NCBI GenBank assembly: GCA_030626085.1
Contig: DAOUPQ010000120.1
Span: 1-5,855, forward strand
Source of the DNA: Flavobacteriia bacterium
Lineage (GTDB): Bacteria; Bacteroidota; Bacteroidia; Flavobacteriales; Flavobacteriaceae
Length of the DNA stretch: 5,855 bases
Direction: 5' to 3'
The translations under genes and the position numbers were made by a program. Of the stretch, positions 1-5,855 are shown piece after piece (the stretch's first letter is position 1; each line of letters starts with the position of its first letter). The notes under the pieces were generated by a model, which saw only the letters and a list, made by a program, of their open reading frames with translations, did not search any database and was not told where the DNA came from.

Positions 1-395
1 CCACCTTTTTCAGAAAAGGCTGGGAAACGCATATCTCCATAAGTGCTAATTCTGTTATCAAGAGAAGATTTTTTAAGCATTAATGAACTTTCATCATCAA
101 AACCATAGCCTTGCCATGGTTCTGGCGAAAATACACCAACGTATTTATAAATTCTCATTGATGGCAAACCATAAACAATCATAGTTCCTGAGTTTCCAGT
201 TCCTACAATCGAAAAATACTCGTCACGACCACCACGTGGCATGAACGTTTTAACAGCTGCCAGCACATCCTGATCATTTAGACCACGTGCTGATTTTACA
301 TCGTCGAGTGTTTGTTGTGCAAAAGCATCAGTAACAACTAAAGATACTAAAACAATCCCAACAAAAACTCTGATAAACCAATTAGATTTCTTCAT
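1..395 (-). CDS. nosZ: Sec-type, clade II-like nitrous oxide reductase homologue, N-terminal part (runs off the left edge)
   Basis: The gene starts at ATG 395 after an A-rich leader (TAATAAAA-ATG), and 131 full codons are visible. Residues 1-26 form a Sec signal peptide: KK near the start, a hydrophobic core at about 7-22, and a likely cut after AFA26 before QQ. There is no twin-arginine motif, which fits clade II NosZ rather than Tat-exported clade I. The mature N-terminus has family-like stretches: RGLNDQDVLAAVKTF (37-51), GGRDEY (55-60), GLPSMRIYKYVGVF (76-89), PEPWQGYGF (91-99) and GDMRFPAFSE (120-129). NosZ reduces N2O to N2 in the periplasm with CuA and CuZ centres. Oddity: the last stretch aligns with the family's GDxHHPxxSE, whose HH pair binds CuZ, but here the pair is R123-F124. 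The seven-bladed propeller body, the other CuZ histidines and the CuA domain lie outside the window. Homology to NosZ is strong; N2O reductase activity is uncertain. Confidence 0.82.
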   Translation of the reverse strand, partial: MKKSNWFIRVFVGIVLVSLVVTDAFAQQTLDDVKSARGLNDQDVLAAVKTFMPRGGRDEYFSIVGTGNSGTMIVYGLPSMRIYKYVGVFSPEPWQGYGFDDESSLMLKKSSLDNRISTYGDMRFPAFSEKG

Positions 396-692
396 TTTTA
401 TTATAATTAGTTAATGAATCAGTTAATTTAAATAATTGTCTAATTTACGAAGTTTATTATTTTAAACATAACATTGTCGAATATTTATTTGTGCCCTACA
501 TAACATAACCGCTTTGAGTTTGTTTTAAAACTATTCAAAATTGAGTTTCACTAATAAATTTAAAATATTTTAATGTCAACAGAATATAAGATACAAGGTA
601 AAAGACCAAAACAACCAAATGATAATATTATCTGATAAGTAAAATCACTACAAATAAAAAATTAGATAAAGATAAAAATGGTTAGTTTATTA
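396..692. other. AT-rich intergenic region upstream of the nosZ homologue
   Basis: This 297-bp stretch has no convincing ORF on either strand and presumably holds the promoter of the nosZ homologue. It contains a perfect 12-bp palindrome, GATAATATTATC, at 621-632, and a direct repeat AGTTAAT at 409-415 and 421-427 in the leader just before the start codon. I found no exact TAnnTTTG element on the minus strand and no TTGAT-N4-ATCAA site. No clear rho-independent terminator follows the upstream gene ending at 693; there are only T-runs without a GC stem. Confidence 0.5.
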
Positions 693-1166
693 TTAATTTT
701 TTATATTTTTTTTTAAATATTTTTCAATTGTTTTTAGGCTTATTGTCAATAAAAAATGTTGTTTTAAAAAAAGTGCAAATGTTTTTAGATCAGTAGAAGG
801 TAATAGATCTTTTTTATCAATTTCAACATAAGAATGCTCTTTGCCTATACGAAACTCAAGATCTTCAGTATTAATAAATTCTTTTCGGATTTTATTCATT
901 GCCTTTACAAATTCAATTTGTTTTGAATTATTAACATCAAATCTAGGAACATAATGAATACTCTCCCACTGACGTTTTCTGACCTTCCAGAACAAATATT
1001 CTAACAATTTCTTATCTCTAATATTAAGTCTTTTCCCTTCGGCAACATGCAAACCAAAGGCTTTTTTAAAAACTTCCTCAGCTTCATCACCAAAATCATT
1101 TAGAATATCTTTTTTATGCCAATTTGGATGTTTCCAATACTTTTCTCTAAGTTCTTTTCTAGTCAT
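693..1166 (-). CDS. Hypothetical protein, 157 aa, no recognised family
   Basis: I do not recognise this protein. It starts at ATG 1166 after an A-rich leader and ends with TAA at 693-695. It has no signal peptide and no membrane segment, so it is probably cytoplasmic. It is strongly basic and charged, rich in Lys and Glu. Residues 1-65 are Lys-rich, with aromatics in KYWKHPNWHKKD (9-20) and LFWKVRKRQW (58-67). The C-terminal 30 residues (FALFLKQHFLLTISLKTIEKYLKK, about 130-153) are predicted by eye as two amphipathic helices around a turn, S143-x-x-T146-I147, which resembles a helix-turn-helix, but this is only a visual impression. It sits between a metallo-hydrolase gene (130-bp gap) and the nosZ homologue (297-bp gap), all on the same strand, so it might be a local regulator or simply an orphan gene. 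ORF length and typical flavobacterial codon use support it as real. Confidence 0.7.
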   Translation of the reverse strand: MTRKELREKYWKHPNWHKKDILNDFGDEAEEVFKKAFGLHVAEGKRLNIRDKKLLEYLFWKVRKRQWESIHYVPRFDVNNSKQIEFVKAMNKIRKEFINTEDLEFRIGKEHSYVEIDKKDLLPSTDLKTFALFLKQHFLLTISLKTIEKYLKKNIKN

Positions 1167-1296
1167 TTTATTTCAGTCTTTAATGGTTAGGTTATGATTG
1201 AGAATATAATGCAATTCTATTACTTTCACTACCTGAAAATAACGTCTCACATACAATTATCATTTAAATTATAATAATTTTATAAAACCTTTTTAT

Positions 1297-1974
1297 TTAA
1301 ACATGCATAGTTTCGCCAATATTTAATAATTTTAAAGAAATATCTTTACTTTTAAAAGTATCTATTGCTTTTTGATGATCAATTTCAATATATCCAAAAG
1401 TATCATAATGATAACCCAACACGTTATTACATTCAGTAAATTCAGCGGCAATTGATGCGCTTTCAATTCCCATAGTAAAATTATCGCCTATAGGCAAGAT
1501 TGCCAGATCTAGTTTTGCCTGAAGCGGAATTAATTTCATATCCATAGTTAAACAAGTATCTCCGGCAATATAAATATTACCCTCATCTGTTTCTAATAAA
1601 AACCCTCCGGGCTGTCCGCCATAAGAACCATCGGGAAAAGAACTGCTATGAATAGCACTGGTATAGGTTACTTTGCCAAAATCAAATTGCCATGAACCAC
1701 CGTGGTTCATAGGATGACCATCAATACCTAATTCACCGTAATGATTTACAATCTCAAAATTTGAAATGATCTTTGCACCAGTGCGTTTTGCAATTGATTC
1801 TATATCTAGAATATGATCCTGATGTGCGTGTGTTACTAAAATATAATCTGCTTTAAGCGAATTAATATCAATATTCTTTGCCAGATCATTGGCCGTTATA
1901 AATGGATCGACAATAATATTTTTATTAGCAACTTGAATGGATAAGGAAGCGTGGCCGAGATAAGTTATTTTCAT
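1297..1974 (-). CDS. UPF0173-type metal-dependent hydrolase (metallo-beta-lactamase fold)
   Basis: This 225-aa protein is the usual size for the UPF0173 (YtkL-like) branch of the metallo-beta-lactamase superfamily. The metal-site motifs are all present: TH49AH51QD53H54 (the HxHxDH signature), H109 in AIHSSSF, D139 in IAGDT, and H189 in GYHYDTF, matching the family's C-terminal HYxTF. The N-terminus MKITYLGHASL is also typical. The protein is expected to bind two zinc-like ions and hydrolyse an unknown substrate in the cytoplasm; no signal peptide is seen. A longer frame opens with GTG at 1983, but ATG 1974 gives the standard family start and is preferred. The gene lies just downstream of the terminator at 2031-2066, so it is probably transcribed separately from the receptor gene before it. 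From memory, this hydrolase often neighbours menaquinone genes in Flavobacteria; its physiological role is unknown. Confidence 0.9.
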   Translation of the reverse strand: MKITYLGHASLSIQVANKNIIVDPFITANDLAKNIDINSLKADYILVTHAHQDHILDIESIAKRTGAKIISNFEIVNHYGELGIDGHPMNHGGSWQFDFGKVTYTSAIHSSSFPDGSYGGQPGGFLLETDEGNIYIAGDTCLTMDMKLIPLQAKLDLAILPIGDNFTMGIESASIAAEFTECNNVLGYHYDTFGYIEIDHQKAIDTFKSKDISLKLLNIGETMHV

Positions 1975-2030
1975 AATGCTCACATTAAAAAGTTATCCTA
2001 TAAATTTATTAAAGAAATTTATTAAAACCA

Positions 2031-2066
2031 AAAAACCGCCAAAGAAAATTTCTTTGGGCGGTTTTT
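2031..2066. terminator. Bidirectional rho-independent terminator
   Basis: The left arm AAAAACCGCC-AAAG (2031-2044) pairs with the right arm CTTT-G-GGCGGTTTTT (2052-2066), with one bulged G at 2056 and a short AT loop. Each strand ends in a U-run (five to six Us), so the hairpin can work in either direction. It begins 24 bp after the stop codon of the receptor gene (2090) and should end that transcript before the hydrolase gene. Confidence 0.9.
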
Positions 2067-2089
2067 CAACAAAACTAACTAACTAATTT

Positions 2090-4363
2090 TTAAAAACTAT
2101 AATTTAAATAAATTGTAAAATTTCTTCCGGGCTCGTAAATTCTACCACTCATTATATCAGAGTTTTTATATGAAAAATTTAAATGTTCATAATAAGCCGT
2201 ATCAAAAATATTTAAAACAGCTGCTCCTACCGTCAAACCTTTTAATGGTTTAACACCTGCACTAAGATCAAATGTTGTAAATCCAGGTGATACATGTTCT
2301 TTAAATGTTTCTGATATACGATCCTGTTCGGCAACAAATCTCGATTTTAAATTAAACCAATATTTATCTTTATCATAATTTAAACTTAAATGCGCTGTTA
2401 AAGGAGTTACCTGAGGCAACGGCTCATCAAAATCTTTATTTTGACCATAAGTATAAGATAAGTCTGTTAATAAACTAAAATCAGAAGTAAAGCGATAATT
2501 AAAAAACATTTCGAATCCGGTTTGAACTGCTTTGTCAATATTTATAAAACGCTTAGCATAGATAGGTTCTAATGTTGGTGTAAATTTTCGCGGTAAACTT
2601 TCATCAACCACAGCAGAAATATAATCATCCAAAAATGAATAAAAAATAGTTGCTCCAAAATCAAAATTTTCATGCCATTGCTTAAACGAAACCTCAAACT
2701 GATTATTTACTTCAGGATCTAGATAAGGATTTCCAACATATTCATAGGGGTCAGAACCTACATTAAAATGATTGATATAACTTTCTATCATTGAAGCGGT
2801 TCTTACACCTCTACCAAAAGCAAATTGCCATTCGGATGTATTAACTTTATAAACATATGATACTGTTCCGCTGATATTCACTTCTGATCGACCATCAATT
2901 TTACCATCAATCTCATATTCATTTAAAAAATCTTGTTCAGGATCATTTATTGCGGTAGAAATAAAATCAGATCTCAAACCTGCAGTAATAACTGATCGAT
3001 CAGAGATCATATACTTTCCTTCTGCAAAAACGCCAATATCATTAACCTCTGAATCCTGCCATATTTTATCAACTTTGATCACAGGCTCCGGTAACGGATT
3101 TCCATTCATTATTTTTATTGTTCGTATTCTGGAACCATCTCTTGCAATAAAGTTTGCATCCACACCCGTAAATATCTTTAACTGATCTGAAGGGGTTAAT
3201 ATAATCTCTGCCTTACCTCCATAGACGCTTGCAAATACATTTGATGAAGCAAAAGTGGCTTTAAAACTAGGGCGGTTTTCATTTGTCATGAGATGATCTA
3301 CATATGAATAAAACCCTTTAAAAGAAATTGAATTTACTTTTTCTGAAAGATCTGTAATTTTATAATCTAATCCGGCTAAATAACTATCGTCATAAGGCGA
3401 ATCCATAGGTAATCCGGTATGATCAATATCTCTTCCAAAAGACTGACGCCATGTCAATCTTAAGCGTTGATTCTCTTCAGGGTTATAACCAAGTTTTATA
3501 GAATAATCAGTGGTCTTGAATGAAGATGGTACTTCGTCTCCATTTCCATCAGTATAATCACCATAATCTCTATATGATCCGTTTAATTCAAGATCAAACT
3601 TTTCTTTTTTATACAAAAAAGTTCCTCTTGTAGTAAAATTATTACCATTCGTTTCGTAACCGGCTTCAATATTACCACTAAAACCTAATTTTTGATTGTT
3701 CATTGATTTCGAAACCATATTGATAATTCCTCCAAAATTCTGACCAAATCTCATTGAAAAAGGACCTCTTATGATCTCAATTTTTTCAATTTCTTCTGGA
3801 ATAACATGTGTTGTTATCGGATCCATTCTATTAGGACAAGCATTGAGGATCTTCATCCCTCCATCATATTGAATATTTAATTGCTCATATTTAAATGCTC
3901 TAAAAACTGGCTCCGAAGCATAAGCTCCACGTTTTTGAATACCAAAACCCGGAATATCTTTAAAGAGGTCTCCAACACTTCTTGGTTGTGTTGTGGCTTT
4001 AATATCATCATAAACTACTTTTGATTGTGCAATTTCTCCAAAAGGGTCTGCTTTAATAATGATCGTATTCAAATGAATCGCACTCTCCTCCAGTATAATT
4101 ATCATATTATTGCGTAATTTAACCGTTTTAGATTTGTAATTTATATGTGACAACAAAGCTTTTTCACCCTGATCAGCATTGATCTTAAACTCACCTTTTT
4201 CATTGGTCTGTACAAATATTTCTGAACTCTGTAGTTTAATTACTACCTGTTCAATTGGTTTACTATTTTCATCAGCAATCTTACCCGTAATTACTGATTG
4301 TTGTGCATAGCTATTAATACCAACTAGCAGTAAAATAGCATAAGCCATATATATATTTTTCAT
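2090..4363 (-). CDS. TonB-dependent copper receptor of the OprC/NosA type
   Basis: This 757-aa outer-membrane receptor starts at ATG 4363 and ends with TAA. Residues 1-20 are a Sec signal peptide (likely cut NSYA20/QQ). Residues 22 to about 100 form a carboxypeptidase-regulatory-like beta domain (VITGKIADENSKPIEQVVIKL), usual in Bacteroidetes receptors. The plug covers about 110-220 (VGDLFKDIPGF, IEKIEIIRGPFSMRFG, GGIINMVSK). The barrel fills the rest and ends in Phe (IYLNYSF), the outer-membrane insertion signal. The plug holds C176-PNR-M180 followed by DP, and the barrel holds H357-L-M359 in YVDHLM. In OprC, copper is bound by a CxxxM pair of the plug and an HxM pair of the barrel about 180 residues later; here the spacing is 181. 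NosA, the OprC homologue of denitrifiers, supplies copper for NosZ. Copper uptake is thus the likely role. Transport direction and TonB use are inferred from the family. Confidence 0.92.
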   Translation of the reverse strand: MKNIYMAYAILLLVGINSYAQQSVITGKIADENSKPIEQVVIKLQSSEIFVQTNEKGEFKINADQGEKALLSHINYKSKTVKLRNNMIIILEESAIHLNTIIIKADPFGEIAQSKVVYDDIKATTQPRSVGDLFKDIPGFGIQKRGAYASEPVFRAFKYEQLNIQYDGGMKILNACPNRMDPITTHVIPEEIEKIEIIRGPFSMRFGQNFGGIINMVSKSMNNQKLGFSGNIEAGYETNGNNFTTRGTFLYKKEKFDLELNGSYRDYGDYTDGNGDEVPSSFKTTDYSIKLGYNPEENQRLRLTWRQSFGRDIDHTGLPMDSPYDDSYLAGLDYKITDLSEKVNSISFKGFYSYVDHLMTNENRPSFKATFASSNVFASVYGGKAEIILTPSDQLKIFTGVDANFIARDGSRIRTIKIMNGNPLPEPVIKVDKIWQDSEVNDIGVFAEGKYMISDRSVITAGLRSDFISTAINDPEQDFLNEYEIDGKIDGRSEVNISGTVSYVYKVNTSEWQFAFGRGVRTASMIESYINHFNVGSDPYEYVGNPYLDPEVNNQFEVSFKQWHENFDFGATIFYSFLDDYISAVVDESLPRKFTPTLEPIYAKRFINIDKAVQTGFEMFFNYRFTSDFSLLTDLSYTYGQNKDFDEPLPQVTPLTAHLSLNYDKDKYWFNLKSRFVAEQDRISETFKEHVSPGFTTFDLSAGVKPLKGLTVGAAVLNIFDTAYYEHLNFSYKNSDIMSGRIYEPGRNFTIYLNYSF

Positions 4364-4675
4364 TTTAAATTATATTGGTTTATATTATTGAGTAGACATA
4401 CAATACCGTATGCTACGAAATTTAATAAAAATATATTTGATTGAATATCACACCTTTAAAGAAGGTTGCTTTGATTAGCCATATATAGTTTTAGTGTATT
4501 TTATACTTGATAAATACTAGACCTAGATCAATTATTAGATTCTTGAAGGTTAATTTACGCTCATTCAACAATCTTTGGGTTTTAATCTGTTATTCATCCT
4601 AAAACAATAAGGTATACAAAAAAGCATGTACATCAGTAAACTGATGACTTTTGATGTGATATAAAATATTTAATT
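4364..4675. other. Intergenic region upstream of the copper receptor gene
   Basis: This 312-bp, very AT-rich stretch has no supported gene. It probably carries the promoter of the receptor gene, because the gap is long for read-through from the small Cys protein gene. I found no exact TAnnTTTG element on the minus strand. Its one distinct structure is the inverted repeat at 4631-4646. A near-FNR sequence, TTGAT-TGAAT-ATCA, at 4437-4450 has a 5-bp instead of 4-bp spacer and is not called as a site. Confidence 0.45.
4618..4646 (-). terminator. Inverted repeat with T-run: weak terminator or operator
   Basis: CATCAGT-AA-ACTGATG (4631-4646) is a perfect 7-bp inverted repeat with a 2-bp centre; as RNA it would make a 6-bp stem with a 4-base loop. 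On the minus strand a run of six Ts (4618-4623) follows after seven bases. It begins 29 bp after the stop codon of the small Cys protein gene, the right place for a terminator of that transcript. The stem is short and only half GC, so it could instead be an operator for the receptor gene; an 8-bp palindrome ATGTACAT overlaps its edge. Confidence 0.4.
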
Positions 4676-5056
4676 TTAAACTATAGGAGGTCTTAATAGT
4701 TTGTCTATAAAATTTCTTTCATTAAATTTTATATAAAATGTAGGAATTTGATTTAATTGCTCAAGAATAATAAAATTATATGTAAATTTTTTATTCTTTA
4801 AAGTTATAAATTTTTCAAGATCAATTTCTGGAGGCATTGGCGCTTCCTGCTCTACGTCAATTCTTAGTTGCTTTTTGACTTGCTTTTCTAAATAACACTT
4901 ACCATTACAAGCCATTGTTGGCTTATCTTTATTCTCACATAATTCATTAGCAATGTACTCATAATTAACAAAATACTCAATAATAGGAATTGCAGGCTGT
5001 ATTATTGCCAACAAATACAAGTTGAGAAAAAGATGAGTGAAAATTAATTTTCGCAT
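4676..5056 (-). CDS. Small membrane-anchored Cys protein with CNGKC motif, linked to copper receptor
   Basis: This 126-aa protein has one hydrophobic segment at about residues 4-26 (signal anchor or uncleaved signal) and then a soluble part expected in the periplasm. Residues 40-60 hold C40-ENKDKPTMA-C50-NGK-C54-YLEKQVKK. The CNGKCYLxKQ signature, preceded by an IANELCxNKDKP-like stretch, recalls a small Bacteroidetes family often seen beside TonB receptors; this is from memory, with no named function. Three cysteines in a C-x9-C-x3-C pattern could bind a soft metal such as Cu(I) or form a disulfide. A longer frame starts at GTG 5077, but ATG 5056 gives a normal signal-like N-terminus, and the putative promoter element at 5079-5086 would place transcription start after the GTG. 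The gene lies 312 bp upstream of the copper receptor gene on the same strand and 70 bp after menA. A role in handling imported copper is an inference from context. Confidence 0.8.
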   Translation of the reverse strand: MRKLIFTHLFLNLYLLAIIQPAIPIIEYFVNYEYIANELCENKDKPTMACNGKCYLEKQVKKQLRIDVEQEAPMPPEIDLEKFITLKNKKFTYNFIILEQLNQIPTFYIKFNERNFIDKLLRPPIV

Positions 5057-5078
5057 TGCTGAACGATGATATTTCACA

Positions 5079-5086
5079 CAAAAATA
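5079..5086 (-). promoter_or_regulatory. Putative Bacteroidetes-type -7 promoter element (TAnnTTTG)
   Basis: The minus strand reads TATTTTTG, an exact match to the TAnnTTTG consensus of Bacteroidetes housekeeping promoters. It would start transcription near 5073-5075, 17-19 bp before ATG 5056 of the small Cys protein gene. No TTG-type -33 element is visible at the usual spacing, which would fit a promoter that needs an activator; the dyad at 5109-5122 lies in a suitable place. In AT-rich DNA such a match can occur by chance. Confidence 0.4.
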
Positions 5087-5108
5087 TAACTTTTCCTTTC
5101 TTAAAGAA

Positions 5109-5122
5109 ATGATTTAAATCAT
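5109..5122. promoter_or_regulatory. Perfect 14-bp palindrome with FNR/CRP-like core (TGAT-N4-ATCA)
   Basis: ATGATTTAAATCAT is a perfect dyad, differing from the FNR consensus TTGAT-N4-ATCAA only at the outermost base of each half. Its centre (5115.5) is about 41-42 bp upstream of the transcription start implied by the TATTTTTG element, the standard class II activator position. It lies between menA and the small Cys protein gene, so it might also be a weak AT-only hairpin after menA, though no long T-run follows. Binding by an FNR/CRP-family protein is an inference. Confidence 0.35.
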
Positions 5123-5126
5123 ATTA

Positions 5127-5855
5127 TTATAGTTGACCCAAACCAAAAAGAATAGCGTATAAAAAAGTACTCAAAGCCAGTTTTTTTAATTCAGGATCTA
5201 GTGTAACCGGATCCTTATTCTGATAAACAGTTTTAAAATGTAAGAAGATAGGTATAAAAGCAAAAACAAATAAGAATTGTTTATAGGATGTAAAATGGAT
5301 AATAACAAATATTACCGAAGATAAAAATGCAGCAAACAATAAAAAATAATGATAATACTTTGAAAATTTTAATCCATTCTTTACAACCAATGTTTTTTTA
5401 TTTGATTTTTTATCTGAATTATAATCTCGCATATTATTCAAATTCAAAACACCGATACTTAATAAACCAACAGAAAAAGCAGGTAAAAAAATTGTGAAAT
5501 CAAGGGTTTTTGTATAGAGAAAATAAGTACCACAAACACTTAATAATCCAAAGAATAAAAAAACAAAAATATCACCAAGACCATAATAACCGTAAGCATT
5601 TTTTCCCACAGTATACTTAATTGCTGCAATGATGCTTAGCAATCCCAGAACAAAGAATAATAATGAGTATAAAAAGTTTTCTTTTCCAAAAGATAGATAT
5701 ATTAAAATAATAGCAACAATTAAGGTAAAAAAGGAAGTAATTTTAATCGCATTTTTCATTTGTTTTGGTGTGATCTCACCACTTTGTAATGCTCTTTCTG
5801 GACCAACTCTATCATCATTATCAGTTCCCTTTACACCATCACCATAATCATTGGC
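5127..5855 (-). CDS. menA: 1,4-dihydroxy-2-naphthoate polyprenyltransferase MenA (N-terminus beyond the right edge)
   Basis: MenA is an inner-membrane UbiA-family enzyme that joins a polyprenyl diphosphate to 1,4-dihydroxy-2-naphthoate to make demethylmenaquinone. The open frame continues to the window edge, giving 242 visible residues; about 50-60 N-terminal residues are missing compared with the usual length of about 300. The first visible residues, ANDYGDGVKGTDNDDRVGPE, are the conserved first Asp-rich, Mg-diphosphate-binding motif, followed by RALQSGEIT. The second Asp-rich motif is NNMRDYNSDK (visible residues 140-149). YGYYGLGDIFVFLFFG (about 88-103) is typical of MenA rather than UbiA. 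Several hydrophobic membrane helices follow in order. An internal ATG at 5759 lies after the first catalytic motif and cannot be the true start. The gene ends in tandem TAA codons. The product supplies menaquinone, the respiratory quinone of Bacteroidetes and a plausible electron source for periplasmic reductases. Confidence 0.95.
   Translation of the reverse strand, partial: ANDYGDGVKGTDNDDRVGPERALQSGEITPKQMKNAIKITSFFTLIVAIILIYLSFGKENFLYSLLFFVLGLLSIIAAIKYTVGKNAYGYYGLGDIFVFLFFGLLSVCGTYFLYTKTLDFTIFLPAFSVGLLSIGVLNLNNMRDYNSDKKSNKKTLVVKNGLKFSKYYHYFLLFAAFLSSVIFVIIHFTSYKQFLFVFAFIPIFLHFKTVYQNKDPVTLDPELKKLALSTFLYAILFGLGQL

Noticed and set aside
1975..1983. GTG start giving three extra residues to the hydrolase
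   Set aside because: ATG 1974 gives the standard family N-terminus MKITYLGHA.
4437..4450. FNR-like sequence upstream of the copper receptor gene
   Set aside because: The half-sites are separated by five bases, not four, so it does not fit the FNR spacing.
5057..5077. GTG start giving seven extra residues to the small Cys protein
   Set aside because: The extension adds polar residues before a normal signal-like start, and the putative promoter would start transcription after the GTG.
5127..5759. Taking ATG 5759 as the start of menA
   Set aside because: The frame stays open to the window edge, and the 32 codons before this ATG encode the essential first Asp-rich motif.
5629..5847. A 72-aa plus-strand open frame near the right edge
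   Set aside because: It is antisense to menA, whose conserved catalytic motif is encoded on the minus strand over this same stretch; the plus-strand translation has no recognisable features.
1..5855. CRISPR arrays, tRNA or rRNA genes, insertion sequences
   Set aside because: No regularly spaced repeats, no cloverleaf-like segment, and no transposase frame or terminal inverted repeats were seen.

Overview
The window looks like AT-rich chromosomal DNA of a Bacteroidetes bacterium, most likely Flavobacteriia. The base composition, the A-rich translation leaders without strong Shine-Dalgarno sites, a TonB-dependent receptor with an N-terminal carboxypeptidase-regulatory-like domain, and a menaquinone gene (menA) all fit. 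This placement is by inspection, not by database search. All six supported genes lie on the minus strand, so transcription runs from high to low coordinates.

Layout in transcription order: (1) 5855-5127, menA without its N-terminus; (2) 5056-4676, a small membrane-anchored protein with a C-x9-C-x3-C cluster containing the CNGKC signature; (3) 4363-2090, a TonB-dependent outer-membrane receptor of the OprC/NosA copper type, with CxxxM (C176/M180) and HxM (H357/M359) metal-ligand motifs; (4) a bidirectional hairpin terminator at 2031-2066; (5) 1974-1297, a UPF0173-type metallo-beta-lactamase-fold hydrolase; (6) 1166-693, an unrecognised 157-aa protein; (7) 395-1, the first 131 codons of a Sec-exported, clade II-like nitrous oxide reductase (NosZ) homologue that runs off the left edge.

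The theme is copper and respiration: a likely copper importer, a Cys-rich small partner, a menaquinone enzyme and a homologue of a multicopper periplasmic reductase. The most unusual point is in the NosZ homologue. Where clade II enzymes carry the CuZ-ligand motif D-x-H-H, this protein reads D-M-R-F inside an otherwise well-conserved, in-frame context (GD..PAFSE). It may therefore be a NosZ-like paralogue with an altered or absent CuZ site. The rest of the gene is outside the window, so this stays open.

Regulatory signals are modest. A perfect 14-bp dyad (TGAT-N4-ATCA core, FNR/CRP-like) lies about 42 bp upstream of the start site implied by a Bacteroidetes-type TAnnTTTG element, ahead of the small Cys protein. 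A hairpin with a downstream T-run separates that gene from the receptor gene.
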